This document shows, piece by piece, positions 11,107 through 18,456 of a DNA stretch of 25,003 nt. Origin of the DNA: Zygnema cylindricum (lineage: Eukaryota; Streptophyta; Zygnematophyceae; Zygnematales; Zygnemataceae); NCBI GenBank assembly GCA_037447655.1, contig JBBHKE010003078.1, positions 24,300 through 49,302 of the forward strand. Direction: 5' to 3'. The translations under genes were made by a program, and so were the position numbers. The notes under the pieces were generated by a model. The model did not search any database. It worked only from the letters and a program-made list of their open reading frames with translations, and was not told the DNA's origin. Every line of letters begins with the position of its first letter. Position 1 is the first letter of the stretch.

Positions 11107-14100
11107 ACCAGTTTGCGTGACAGAATGTCGCAGTGACGAACTGATACCATCGAGGATGACTGTGGTAGAGGTACAAGTGAGACACCACCGGAAGCTTTTT
11201 TCCCACCCAAATTGTACCCCATTTATACCCCATTTTAAATACATTAATACCCAATTTGTATCTAATACATACCCCATTTTTATCCCATTTACATTCCCCA
11301 TTTGTGCCGCGCTTATAGCCCAGTTACACCCCATTTTTGCTCCATTTATACCCAAATTGTACCCCATGTATGCTAAAATTGTATCCCATTTGTGTCCCGT
11401 TTATAGACCCATTTGTACCTGATTTATAAGCCGTTAGTGTCTCATTTACCCTTTATGGTTATCCCATTTATATCTCAATTATATTCTTCCTCAATTATTT
11501 TGATGTCTTATGTTTTAGGTTTGGGTTTAATCCATGTTATTTTTAACTAAAAAATAAACAGTTAATCCTGTGTTTTTTTTTGGGTTTCGACAAAAACACT
11601 CACATAGTAAAAATAGATTGGTGTGGTCCAAACAAAATTATATTCATGGTTTTCCAATTTTATAAAAGGAGTTTAAGAAAAATAAGATTTAAACAAGGAG
11701 TTTAAAAAAAAAGAGTTTTAAAAGTTTTTCCATAACATTGTCGAAGTATAGTTTCAAGGGTTTTAAATAATGGTTGAAGCCCATCTTCTCCTCATTTTAT
11801 AAATTAAAGAAATAAACTAAAAAGGAATTCCTCATAAAAATAGAGAGAAAGAGAGAAAGAGAGAAAGGGAGAGAGAGCAGAGAGAGGGAGAGAGGGAGAG
11901 AGAGAGGGAGCGAGAATGAGAGAGAGAAGGCAAAAACAAACACGTTATGGAAACAAATATCGACATGATATGATAATTATACATGTAAATTACCACTTTT
12001 ATTCACAAGGGGTGGAGTTAAGATAAGAAAAAATGATAGAAAATAAAAAAAGTTTACAAACTTACATGCAAAATGTGATCCGCCACAAATATCAAAAGAT
12101 TGAGAAGTAGTAACAAAAAAACTCCATTATATTTAAAAGGATCTTTTGAAGTCCTCTCCACTTCAAAAGAGTCAATATTCCCTGTTTCATTTTACCAAAA
12201 AAAAGAAGAAACAAAAAAAGGAAAAGAAGTTTGTTAAGACAATATGGCACAAAGGACAAAAAAAACATGGATGCATTTACGGTGAAGAAATCGAAACCGG
12301 AGATGAAAAGTTACAAGTTGAAGGACAAATTGTCATAAAAACAAGTGTGATAACTTGAATTTGAGACATATTTTTCTAAGAATTTACTTTCTTTCACATT
12401 AAACACGTTAGTCAAGGATTTCTATTGCTTAAAATGCCTTGTTAAATATATATGCATATATATATGATTAAACTTAAAAATAAGAACAAAAAAGAACCAA
12501 AAGTTATTCATGTGAACAATATGTGACGCTTTCTTTATTAGTTGTTTTACATCGCTCTTCCGACACTTTCTATTTGCACTTCTTTCTGCAATCCAACGCT
12601 GACCATGAAAAGAAAATGATTACAAAATAAATAAGTTATTAAAATTTGAACACAGAGAGGTTCCTAAAAAGGAATATCTATGCTCAAAATGACAAAAAAG
12701 TTCAACACCAGTCCCAATTTTTAAGAAAAAGAAACTGAAACGAAAATCCAAATCAGCAAAAGTTAACAAAAGTCATGAAAAGCCAACAAAAGTCAACAGA
12801 AAGTAAACTACCTTCAACTCATACCTGCTCTTGGAATAGAGGAGGGCTCTTTTGATTCACTTCTTCCTTTTCCAAAAAGTGAGACAGCTTCTACCTGTGA
12901 CAAAGAAATACAATAGAAGTTATACTTAAAACTCAATTTCAGCTTACAATTAAAGAAATTAGGGACGAATCAAAGAGGTAAAAACATTCTTTTTGTTTTA
13001 CCAAAGCAGTTTTGAACATTTTTTTTGCTTTACCAAAGCAGTTTTCAATCTAGTTGTGATTTCAAGTATTTTAACATATATGAATTCATAAATAAGCTTT
13101 TGTGGATTTTCATAAACGAATACAACCATAATTTTACTACAATTCATTTATTTATACAACATGATTTGTGAATTCAACAAGAGTTTGTTCCCTAACCTTA
13201 TCCACAAATTTCAGAATTTATAGAAGCAATATTTTTTTTTTATTAATTGGACCCGAGTATATGCGGCTTCGTCCTTGACTTCACCAGAGAGTCCAAACGG
13301 GAGTCCATATGTGTTGCTCATTTGAATAGAAATATTTCATGAAAATACATAGATATATTCATGAAAAAATACATCGATAATGTTAACTTACATATGCATG
13401 CATATATTCATGAAAAAATACATCAATTGTTAAATTATACATATATATTCATGAAAAAATACATCAATTGTTAAATTATACATACATGTATTCATGAAAA
13501 AATACATCGATAATGTTAAATTATACATACATATATTCATGAAAAAATACATCGATAATGTTACATTATACTCACATGTCTTAATATGGCCAAAGTGTCT
13601 ACGCAAATGGTTCAAAATCTATGTGCCAATTTCGAGGCTCAAATTCAAAAGCAGTGCACATATGTCCACCGTGCATCACTAGTAGCGTCAATATTTTTTT
13701 TTTTGGCCTTTAAACTTATTTTTCTCCGTGCACAATTGTCGGATAATCCGAAAGTTACGATTGGAAGGTAAGATTCTTACCTTCCAATTCACGATCTCCA
13801 AATGAAAGGTGTTGTGGCAAAAAAACATTAATGCTAGATTTGTTCAACCACCAACATTTCTAAATATAAACATGAGAAGCGATGTCATTTAAAGGATTGT
13901 CTTGCCTCCATTAATTAAACTGGTCTACCAGGCAAACCTCTCACACAAATGGTGGATTTTGTGCTGTACTCGGTCGTGGTGTACGCTATATGTGGTATAT
14001 GGACAAGTTTTAAACGTAAAGATTTTGTTACACAACAAAAAAATCGTGTTTTCCCCTTGTAAATTTTCCCCACGTGTGTCGTGCGCTTCAAGCTTTAAAA

Positions 14101-14576
14101 TACAATAAAAAATATAAAACCCTCCCATTCATTCATTTATGTCTAGGTGTGTGGTTTTATGAAAATTAAAAACAACAAAAAGTAGTTTGTGCCTAAAAAA
14201 AACGCCGCAGAATGAAGAAATTATAGGTCAAATCGTTACATTTTCAGCATTTAGGGATAAATTTTCTATGATGAAATTCTAGTGAACGATTTAACATTTA
14301 AAAATACATTTTGCTCAAAATTTCACCTTTTTTTTTCTTTTTTCTCACCTTTACATTTGGAAGTCTCCTTTGACTAACTGAAAATGTTGTCATATGTCCT
14401 CCGTTAAAGTTCTTGAAACTACCAGAAACAACATTTCCAAGAAACCGACAAGGTTTTAAAAACCCTGATGGAACCATTTTAGTTTGTTTAACGGAACACC
14501 GTAATTGCTTTGAAAAGCCAGGATGAAAAGATTTCATATGTAATACAGAAGGCGCCATAGATGACAGAGTTTCCAT
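7372..14576 (-). CDS. Chloroplast rhomboid-like intramembrane serine protease, complete, 8 exons
   Basis: Coding exons in transcript order: 14576-14349, 12894-12825, 12181-12066, 11194-11109, 9829-9789, 9006-8840, 8459-8397, 7533-7372 (stop 7374-7372). Phases agree at every GT-AG junction, giving 310 residues. Residues 1-76 are Ser/Arg/Lys-rich with one acidic residue, a probable plastid transit peptide. A first membrane segment (NGVFLLLLLNLLIFVADH, 118-135) follows. The rhomboid core has HxxxN (His169, Asn173), the catalytic serine in GASG (Ser222), LDWRKLLEVLILG after it, and the catalytic histidine in NHIAHLGG (His283). The Ser-His dyad is intact, so the enzyme should cleave membrane proteins within or near the bilayer, probably at the plastid envelope. 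From memory it most resembles Arabidopsis At5g25752 (called RBL11; naming varies). The start ATG has A at -3 and G at +4. The acceptor of exon 4 is weak and purine-rich. The substrate is unknown. Confidence 0.92.
7740..7935. repeat. Degenerate ACATT-type repeat in rhomboid intron 7
   Basis: Phrases such as TTGACATT, GTGAACATT and TTGAACATT recur at roughly 9-18 bp spacing. On the minus strand they create an open frame of Asn-Val repeats that is not a gene. The stretch lies wholly within the intron 7534-8396. Confidence 0.75.
8936..9600 (-). repeat. Three tandem copies of the rhomboid exon 6 start with adjoining intron
   Basis: Copy A is the functional exon edge (8936-9030). Copy B is 9197-9285 and copy C is 9526-9600, spaced 263 and 327 bp apart at the shared CTCCGAC phrase. 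Copy B keeps the AG acceptor and its T tract, and an open frame of 24 codons reading KLVKESEGSFGVWASYLIT before diverging ahead of the catalytic serine. Copy C has lost the acceptor and frame. The intron between copies also repeats (CAGGAAAAG, CAGGAGAAG phrases). B and C lie in intron 5, upstream of the real exon 6 in transcript order. Confidence 0.88.
9858..10339. repeat. Minisatellite of about 75-110 bp units ending at the assembly gap
   Basis: Five units with the core AAACTAAGATCTGTGAGAGT...GCATGAATTGGTAAG followed by GA-rich spacer of variable length: about 9858, 9930, 10007, 10085 and 10238. It is inside rhomboid intron 4 and starts 28 bp from exon 5. The expansion is mainly in the GA spacer. 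Confidence 0.85.
10340..11025. other. Assembly gap (686 N)
   Basis: A run of N flanked on both sides by GA microsatellite, so it most likely represents an unresolved GA-rich minisatellite. It is inside rhomboid intron 4. The exon junction phases either side of it agree, so no coding exon needs to be hidden here. Long open frames drawn through it are artefacts. Confidence 0.98.
11026..11102. repeat. GA microsatellite
   Basis: Almost pure GA array directly abutting the donor of rhomboid exon 4 (GTCAGT at 11108-11103 on the minus strand). In transcript orientation it gives a CT run starting at the fifth intron base. Confidence 0.95.
11200..11470. repeat. Degenerate 11-12 bp minisatellite at the exon 4 acceptor
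   Basis: Over twenty imperfect repetitions of CCCATTTrTAC/CCCAATTTGTA on the plus strand (TGGGGTACAAAT in transcript orientation). It runs right up to the start of rhomboid exon 4 at 11194 and replaces the pyrimidine tract expected there. No coding meaning: the frames through it are repeat translations. Confidence 0.85.
11841..11927. repeat. GA-rich simple repeat
   Basis: Interrupted GAGA/GAAA/GGGA array inside rhomboid intron 3. Confidence 0.9.
12984..13050. repeat. Tandem duplication of about 35 bp in rhomboid intron 1
   Basis: TTTTACCAAAGCAGTTTT, preceded by a T-rich run, occurs twice in tandem with few differences. It lies within intron 12895-14348 and has no predicted role. Confidence 0.8.
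13333..13580. repeat. Minisatellite, about 5.5 units of 43-51 bp, in rhomboid intron 1
   Basis: The unit is TATTCATGAAAAAATACATC followed by either GATAATGTTAAATTATACAT or AATTGTTAAATTATACATA. Units start near 13333 (partial), 13354, 13405, 13447, 13490 and 13535. Two alternating sub-variants (CGATAATG and CAATTG) suggest amplification of pairs or gene conversion. Open frames through it on both strands are repeat artefacts. Confidence 0.88.
13667..13850. mobile_element. Decayed short MITE (family b) in rhomboid intron 1
   Basis: Starts CACCGTGCATCACTAGTAGC, then a T run. It then has the family interior (TTTCTCCGTGCACAATTGTC, GATTGGAAGGTAAGATTCTT), and fades in AAAAAAACATTAATGCTAG. The right terminal repeat is lost and TA flanks are no longer visible, so this is an old insertion. 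Confidence 0.75.
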
Positions 14577-14627
14577 GGTTGCTTATTCTTATTAAGGAGA
14601 TTGCGTGAGAGGAAAAAAAAATAAGGA

Positions 14628-14644
14628 TTAGGGTTAGGGTTTAG
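14628..14644 (-). promoter_or_regulatory. Telo-box-like motif upstream of the rhomboid start codon
   Basis: On the gene's strand the sequence reads CTAAACCCTAACCCTAA, 52-68 bases before the ATG. AAACCCTAA is the plant telo box, found near transcription starts of many housekeeping plant genes. It is too short to be an interstitial telomere. Its use here is inferred from position only. Confidence 0.5.
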
Positions 14645-14716
14645 CTGTACAGATGGTCATGTAGCAAATGACTGTGATGGAATGATGCACCTTGCCCTAA
14701 AATTCGTAGCTTGGCG

Positions 14717-14757
14717 TGACGTGATGAAACGTATTCATAGGTGACGTGACGAAACGT
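14717..14757 (-). promoter_or_regulatory. Duplicated TGACGT/ACGT element in the rhomboid promoter region
   Basis: TGACGTGATGAAACGT (14717-14732) and TGACGTGACGAAACGT (14742-14757) are near-identical copies 25 bp apart, 141-181 bases upstream of the rhomboid ATG. TGACGTG and ACGT cores are classical plant bZIP binding sites, and paired copies resemble as-1-type elements. Function is inferred. Confidence 0.5.
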
Positions 14758-14885
14758 GATGTGGCGTGCACGGAGAATGAAACGTTTCTGTACCATTTTG
14801 TTTTCAGCTCGGAGACAAAAGTCACAGACCACTGGAGTACGATTTTCAGACGAGGGGAAAAGGTGTCCGTATATTTGTTTCAGTA

Positions 14886-14936
14886 GGGCGTACAGTTCTG
14901 TACTTTACAGTACTGTACAGTACTGTACTGTTCTCA
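14886..14936. repeat. GTAC/CAGTACTGTAC palindrome cluster
   Basis: Repeated GTACAGT, CTGTACT and CAGTACTGTACAGTACTGTA overlap here, giving many perfect palindromes. Similar clusters are at 15821-15845, 16571-16586 and 17834-17957, three of the four directly beside transposon ends. Confidence 0.8.
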
Positions 14937-14967
14937 CTTGTGAAGTTGTGTGTTTCTATAATGTCTC

Positions 14968-15100
14968 TTAAATAGAGTGGTGTACGGACAATGTCAGACC
15001 GTACATAAATGTACCTTTTTAAGTTAAAAAATACAATAAATTAGTTTTAGTAACCGCGGACGCATGAGAATGTGCGTTCTCAAAAGGAAAAAAAACTAGG
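14968..15100. mobile_element. Internal fragment of the family B element
   Basis: GTGGTGTACGGACAATGTCA, then GACCGTACATAAATGTACCT, and the following AT-rich stretch parallel 2060-2165 of the 1900-2429 element. No terminal inverted repeat is visible at either side, so this is a truncated remnant. Confidence 0.65.
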
Positions 15101-15623
15101 CCAAAATTGCCGTACCTATCCAGGTAAAGGGTGACAGTCTGTCAATTTGCACACGTCGACGCAAAAAGATTTTCGATTCGAAATCTCCATTGGTTCAATG
15201 TACGGAATCATCAATCTAATAATTACAATAATTTATGAGGAGGCTGACCGGTCTAACAAAAAAGTTACAGAAAATACACGAAAAAGGGAAAAAAAGAAAT
15301 ATGAGCAATGAAAACAAAACATACAAGGGAAATCTAATGTTTAAAAGTTGCCCGATGTTTCGGGCAGGCTGTCTTTGAGAGAAACGTAAAGCTTTAGAAA
15401 TTTCTGGCGCTTAGCTTTTCAAACATCTGTACTGTAGATTTTTGGTCTCGGCGCTGTTGATACGTTTCTGGATTATTCGCTGCCGAAGCTTCATGGAATC
15501 CTTCTGAAACGTTATCGAATCTGTTTAGATTGCATAATTCTCAAGATTTTTTTCCGATTTTTACCCGATTATTTACAAATATCGGGTTCGACTCGGTAAA
15601 TATTCCGTAAACATTGATAACTA

Positions 15624-15821
15624 CACCGTGAATCGCTATTAATGTTAATATTTTTTTCGCCACTTAAAACATCTTTTCTCCGTACACTTTTGTCCGATTT
15701 TTAATTTGAGACCGCCAATGGCAAGCTGAGAATCTTATATTTCAATCGCAACCGTCAGATCCACAATCCGACAAGTGTGAGTGGCAAAAAAAACATTTAA
15801 CACTAATAGCAATTCAAGGTG
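15624..15821. mobile_element. Short MITE (family b), inverted orientation, TA-flanked
   Basis: A 198-bp element with the left end CACCGTGAATCGCTATTAAT and right end the complement of CACCTTGAATTGCTATTAGT. TA at 15622-15623 and 15822-15823. Its interior (TTTGAGACCGCCAATGGCAA, CAGATCCACAATCCGACAAG) is the reverse complement of the copies at 1191 and 4294. Confidence 0.87.
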
Positions 15822-15861
15822 TACAGTTCAGTAATGTACTGTACTCCTCGTATTCCTAAGA

Positions 15862-15950
15862 GCGTTGTTCCATTAGGCGGTCTCTGTAAACATCAAAAAT
15901 TCGTTTACTGAAGCGACCGTTCCATTGTGTCGGGTCAGTAACCGACATTT
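15862..15950. repeat. Transposon terminus-like repeat (family D)
   Basis: GTTCCATTAGGCGGTCTCTG and TAAACATC, followed by CGTTCCATTGTGTCGGGTCA, parallel the start and end of 2923-3058. The stretch between 15862 and 16570 is bracketed by two copies of GTAATGTACTGTACTCCTCG (15832 and 16571). Its frames, including a 126-codon one on the minus strand, show no known domain. Confidence 0.55.
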
Positions 15951-16406
15951 GTTTTTGCGTGGCACACTTTGATTTGGCCACGTAAAAAAAGATTGCGATT
16001 CTGGTAATCTTCAGAGAATCTATGACAGCAAATTGTGACCACGTATTCGTACCAGCGAAGGTAAAAAGTGACTCGTACGACGTATTGAATAAAATCTGTA
16101 AGGGGTGACGAAACTTAAGATTTGTAAAAGCGTACGAAAATGTCAAAATGGTTAGTGGATCGCGTGAAATAATATCCTCCGTCAAAGATTTTTTTGCGTC
16201 TTCCGGTGGCCTCGCATCCTCCCTGGCGGAAGGCACATGTCATATGCGACGTGTACCAACCTGGTCGCGCGGTCGTCGTGGATATTTCTTCACTTTTCCA
16301 CGAGGCACGATGTTATTCGTTCAGGCGCTATGAATTGACCTACTCCGGGTCACTTGTTGCGAACTACGATTTGTCATATTTTGTACGGAGACCTATATTA
16401 GTATAA

Positions 16407-16571
16407 GCATGTTTGCGACCAACATTTTTTTTTTCAAAGATCCAAATTACCATAACCAGACAATTAGAATGTATGATTTTTTCCAAAATTTTCAAATTCT
16501 TAAATAGCGTACACCACGGTAATTATTTTTATACGCTAAAAAAACTTACACGCTAATAACGATTGGCGGTG
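16407..16571. mobile_element. Right-end fragment of the family B element
   Basis: The terminus reads CTAATAACGATTGGCGGTG with TA directly after (16572-16573). The preceding CAAATTCTTAAATAGCGTAC and ACGCTAAAAAAACTTACACG phrases match right-hand parts of 1900-2429 and 17284-17833. The left end was not found, so it is truncated or very diverged. Confidence 0.65.
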
Positions 16572-16586
16572 TAATGTACTGTACTC

Positions 16587-17280
16587 CTCGTATTCCTAAG
16601 AAAACCCCGGGGAAGATTTTGTGGTACAATTGTATAGTGCTGAAAATGGTGATTAACCGATTATATTGCCGAAAGAAACCAACGGCTCAGATTTATTGCT
16701 GCGCTCGGCGTGCTTGGCACGTCACAGGACAAAGTCAAGGGAATACCGGAGAACTGGATCCTCTTTTGGTCAAAATTTTGTGTATCCAGAGAATATTCGC
16801 TGACCTGGCAGCGTGGCTTCTTCTGCCACCAGTATGTATCAACGTGTCAACGCTGAAATATATTTTAAGATTATGTGTATCCTGCTGTCCACACGAGTCC
16901 TGCGGCTGCAACACCCTTTTGCTAGATTGATCCTCGTCAACTTCTTTTTTCCCGAACGAAAATTTTCAGCCACGTACTTTATCAAATCGTACGGAAAAAT
17001 ATAGAATAATGGCTGACAGTCCTAAGACCAGAGTGTTTTAATCCTTAAGTAGTGTTGTTTTATATGTACTGTAGTTTAACTGTGAACACCTGCGCTCCAA
17101 CGCTCCATCCTAATTTCTTATTGTGGATAATTCGTGGCCACAAATCGAACCATCCGTTTGATTTGTGGTTCATATTTAGCATTGTACCACAATGCACTCC
17201 CAGTCCCACTATTTTGAGGAATTGGACAATTTATGTACTAGAATTTGTTAGTCTACACTAATAGCGGGTTACGAAACACA
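16587..17280. other. Unassigned intergenic segment, locally GC-richer, no supported gene
   Basis: 16590-16940 is clearly less AT-rich than its surroundings and has a 118-codon frame (from 16574), plus a frame in another register containing PENWILFWSKF. Neither shows a family I recognise, nor splice sites that join it to anything. It may be a captured gene fragment or old transposon interior. 16940-17280 is AT-rich with scattered CACTAATAGCGGGTTACGA, which resembles a decayed MITE end. Confidence 0.4.
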
Positions 17281-17283
17281 CTA

Positions 17284-17833
17284 GACCGTGAATCGTTATT
17301 ACCTTATGTACTCTATATCGGCACCCCTAAATTTTGACTTTGATGCCTGAAATACAATTAATAAATCTATTTTTTCCTTGACGTTAATTACGGTTCTTGT
17401 AAATTAGCATTAACGGTCATACCGTACTTATTTCATGAATAGTGTGGTGTACGGAAGGTGTTTGTTCGTACAACATTGTACTTTTTTACCGAAAATCGTA
17501 CAGAAATGGTAGTTAACTTATGTCGGTTGCATACAGAACTGCGCTTAGAATAAACGTGGAGTCGAGTTTGCGACAAACGCGTTCGCAAACCCAAATTATA
17601 ATTATGGATTAATCAGTAAAAGGACGCGACGCTGTACGGACCGCCAGATTTTGTACTTATACCTATTTTACTGTTTATATAATGACGGCAGATCCGGTGT
17701 ACCTAATCAGCGTTATGGAGAAATTACAATTAAACATTTAAAAAAAAAAAAAATCAATACCCAAACTAGTATTGATATCACTAATTAATTATTGACACTA
17801 ATAATTTCTAAACGCTAATAACGATTCACGGTG
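17284..17833. mobile_element. Long MITE (family B), TA-flanked
   Basis: A 550-bp element. The left end GACCGTGAATCGTTATT (first base changed from the usual C) and the right end is the complement of CACCGTGAATCGTTATTAGC. TA at 17282-17283 and 17834-17835. The interior has GTGTGGTGTACGG and CACCCCTAAATTTTGAC, which parallels the 970-1168 element as well, linking the two element sizes into one superfamily. Confidence 0.85.
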
Positions 17834-17957
17834 TACTGTACAGTACAGTACAGTACTGACAAAAAGTGCGAAACACGAAAAGTTTGTGCGTACGGCTTTG
17901 TTAGTTAGGGTTTCCGTTAGTGGGAAATGTGAAGTACAGTACTGTACTAAACTGTAC
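17834..17957. repeat. GTACTGTAC palindrome clusters beside a family B element
   Basis: TACTGTACAGTACAGTACAG directly follows the element's right end, and GTACAGTACTGTACTAAACT lies about 100 bp further. These are overlapping perfect palindromes built on GTAC. No gene is seen between them and 18,250. Confidence 0.8.
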
Positions 17958-18246
17958 TTTAGTGCATCAATCCGTACATCATCGGACATAATATTTATTC
18001 CTTAAATGACATGATCCACGATATGCATAACACAATATGCAATGTCGTGTCATTTTTTTATATTTTTTTTGAAGTACGTCTTCGATGGTACGATTGGTTT
18101 CGGCGAAACGGGACAAACTAAACGGAATCGCATAATACTGTACGGAATCGTATATGCGAATCCAGAGCTCAAAAGGATGTACGGAAGAGTTGGGGAATCT
18201 GGTGGTCCTGTTAGGGCTGCTGCCCTGGAGGAGGAGGAGAGCTCTG

Positions 18247-18319
18247 AACCCTAATTTTGGACCTGGGTCAGGTGACGGAGAGGGAACAGAGGAGGATCAG
18301 AAAGTGGAAGCGAGAGAGA

Positions 18320-18378
<59 letters not shown>

Positions 18379-18456
18379 GGAGAAGAAAGGAGAAACAAAA
18401 AGCTAAAAAGGTCGAGTCTTCGTTTCGGACATTTCGGATCATTTTTTTTCCTCAGA
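18247..18456 (+). promoter_or_regulatory. Probable promoter end and non-coding first exon of the ankyrin/RCC1 gene
   Basis: AACCCTAA (18247-18254, telo-box-like) is followed by a GA-rich stretch with a pure GA array (about 18309-18376) and a region free of ATG. The stretch ends in CCTCAGA at a strong donor GTAAGTATT (18457). Joined to the acceptor ...CTTTACAG at 20830, the leader has no upstream ATG before the coding start at 20860. This is an inference from splice signals and ATG depletion; the transcription start is not determined. Confidence 0.45.

Noticed and set aside
10006-11367. Long minus-strand open frames (up to 453 codons) and plus-strand frames across the gap
   Set aside because: They consist of GA/CT microsatellite translation and 686 N; the only real coding part is the 86-base rhomboid exon 4 at 11109-11194.
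11417-11800. Short minus-strand membrane-like frames (for example GLTVYFLV) as a missing first membrane segment of the rhomboid
   Set aside because: The true first membrane segment is in exon 3 (12066-12181), with NG and ADH conserved and splice phases that agree.
12146-12358. Plus-strand 70-codon frame ending EIETGDEKLQVEGQIVIKTS
   Set aside because: It is antisense to rhomboid exon 3 and intron 2, and has no recognised domain or splice partners. The minus-strand exon is supported by phase and homology.
12541-12610. Possible rhomboid exon between exons 2 and 3 (acceptor TTGCAG near 12592)
   Set aside because: Exon 2 joins exon 3 directly in phase and with family-like sequence; adding this piece breaks the alignment and has no good donor.
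13333-13580. CRISPR-like array
   Set aside because: The repeats are imperfect with no unique spacers, and lie in a plant intron; it is a minisatellite.
14625-14645. Interstitial telomere array
   Set aside because: Only two imperfect TTTAGGG-type units; better read as a telo-box-like motif near the gene start.
15856-16236. Minus-strand 126-codon frame
   Set aside because: Lies within repeat-derived DNA that starts with a transposon-like terminus, and shows no domain. Could be chance.
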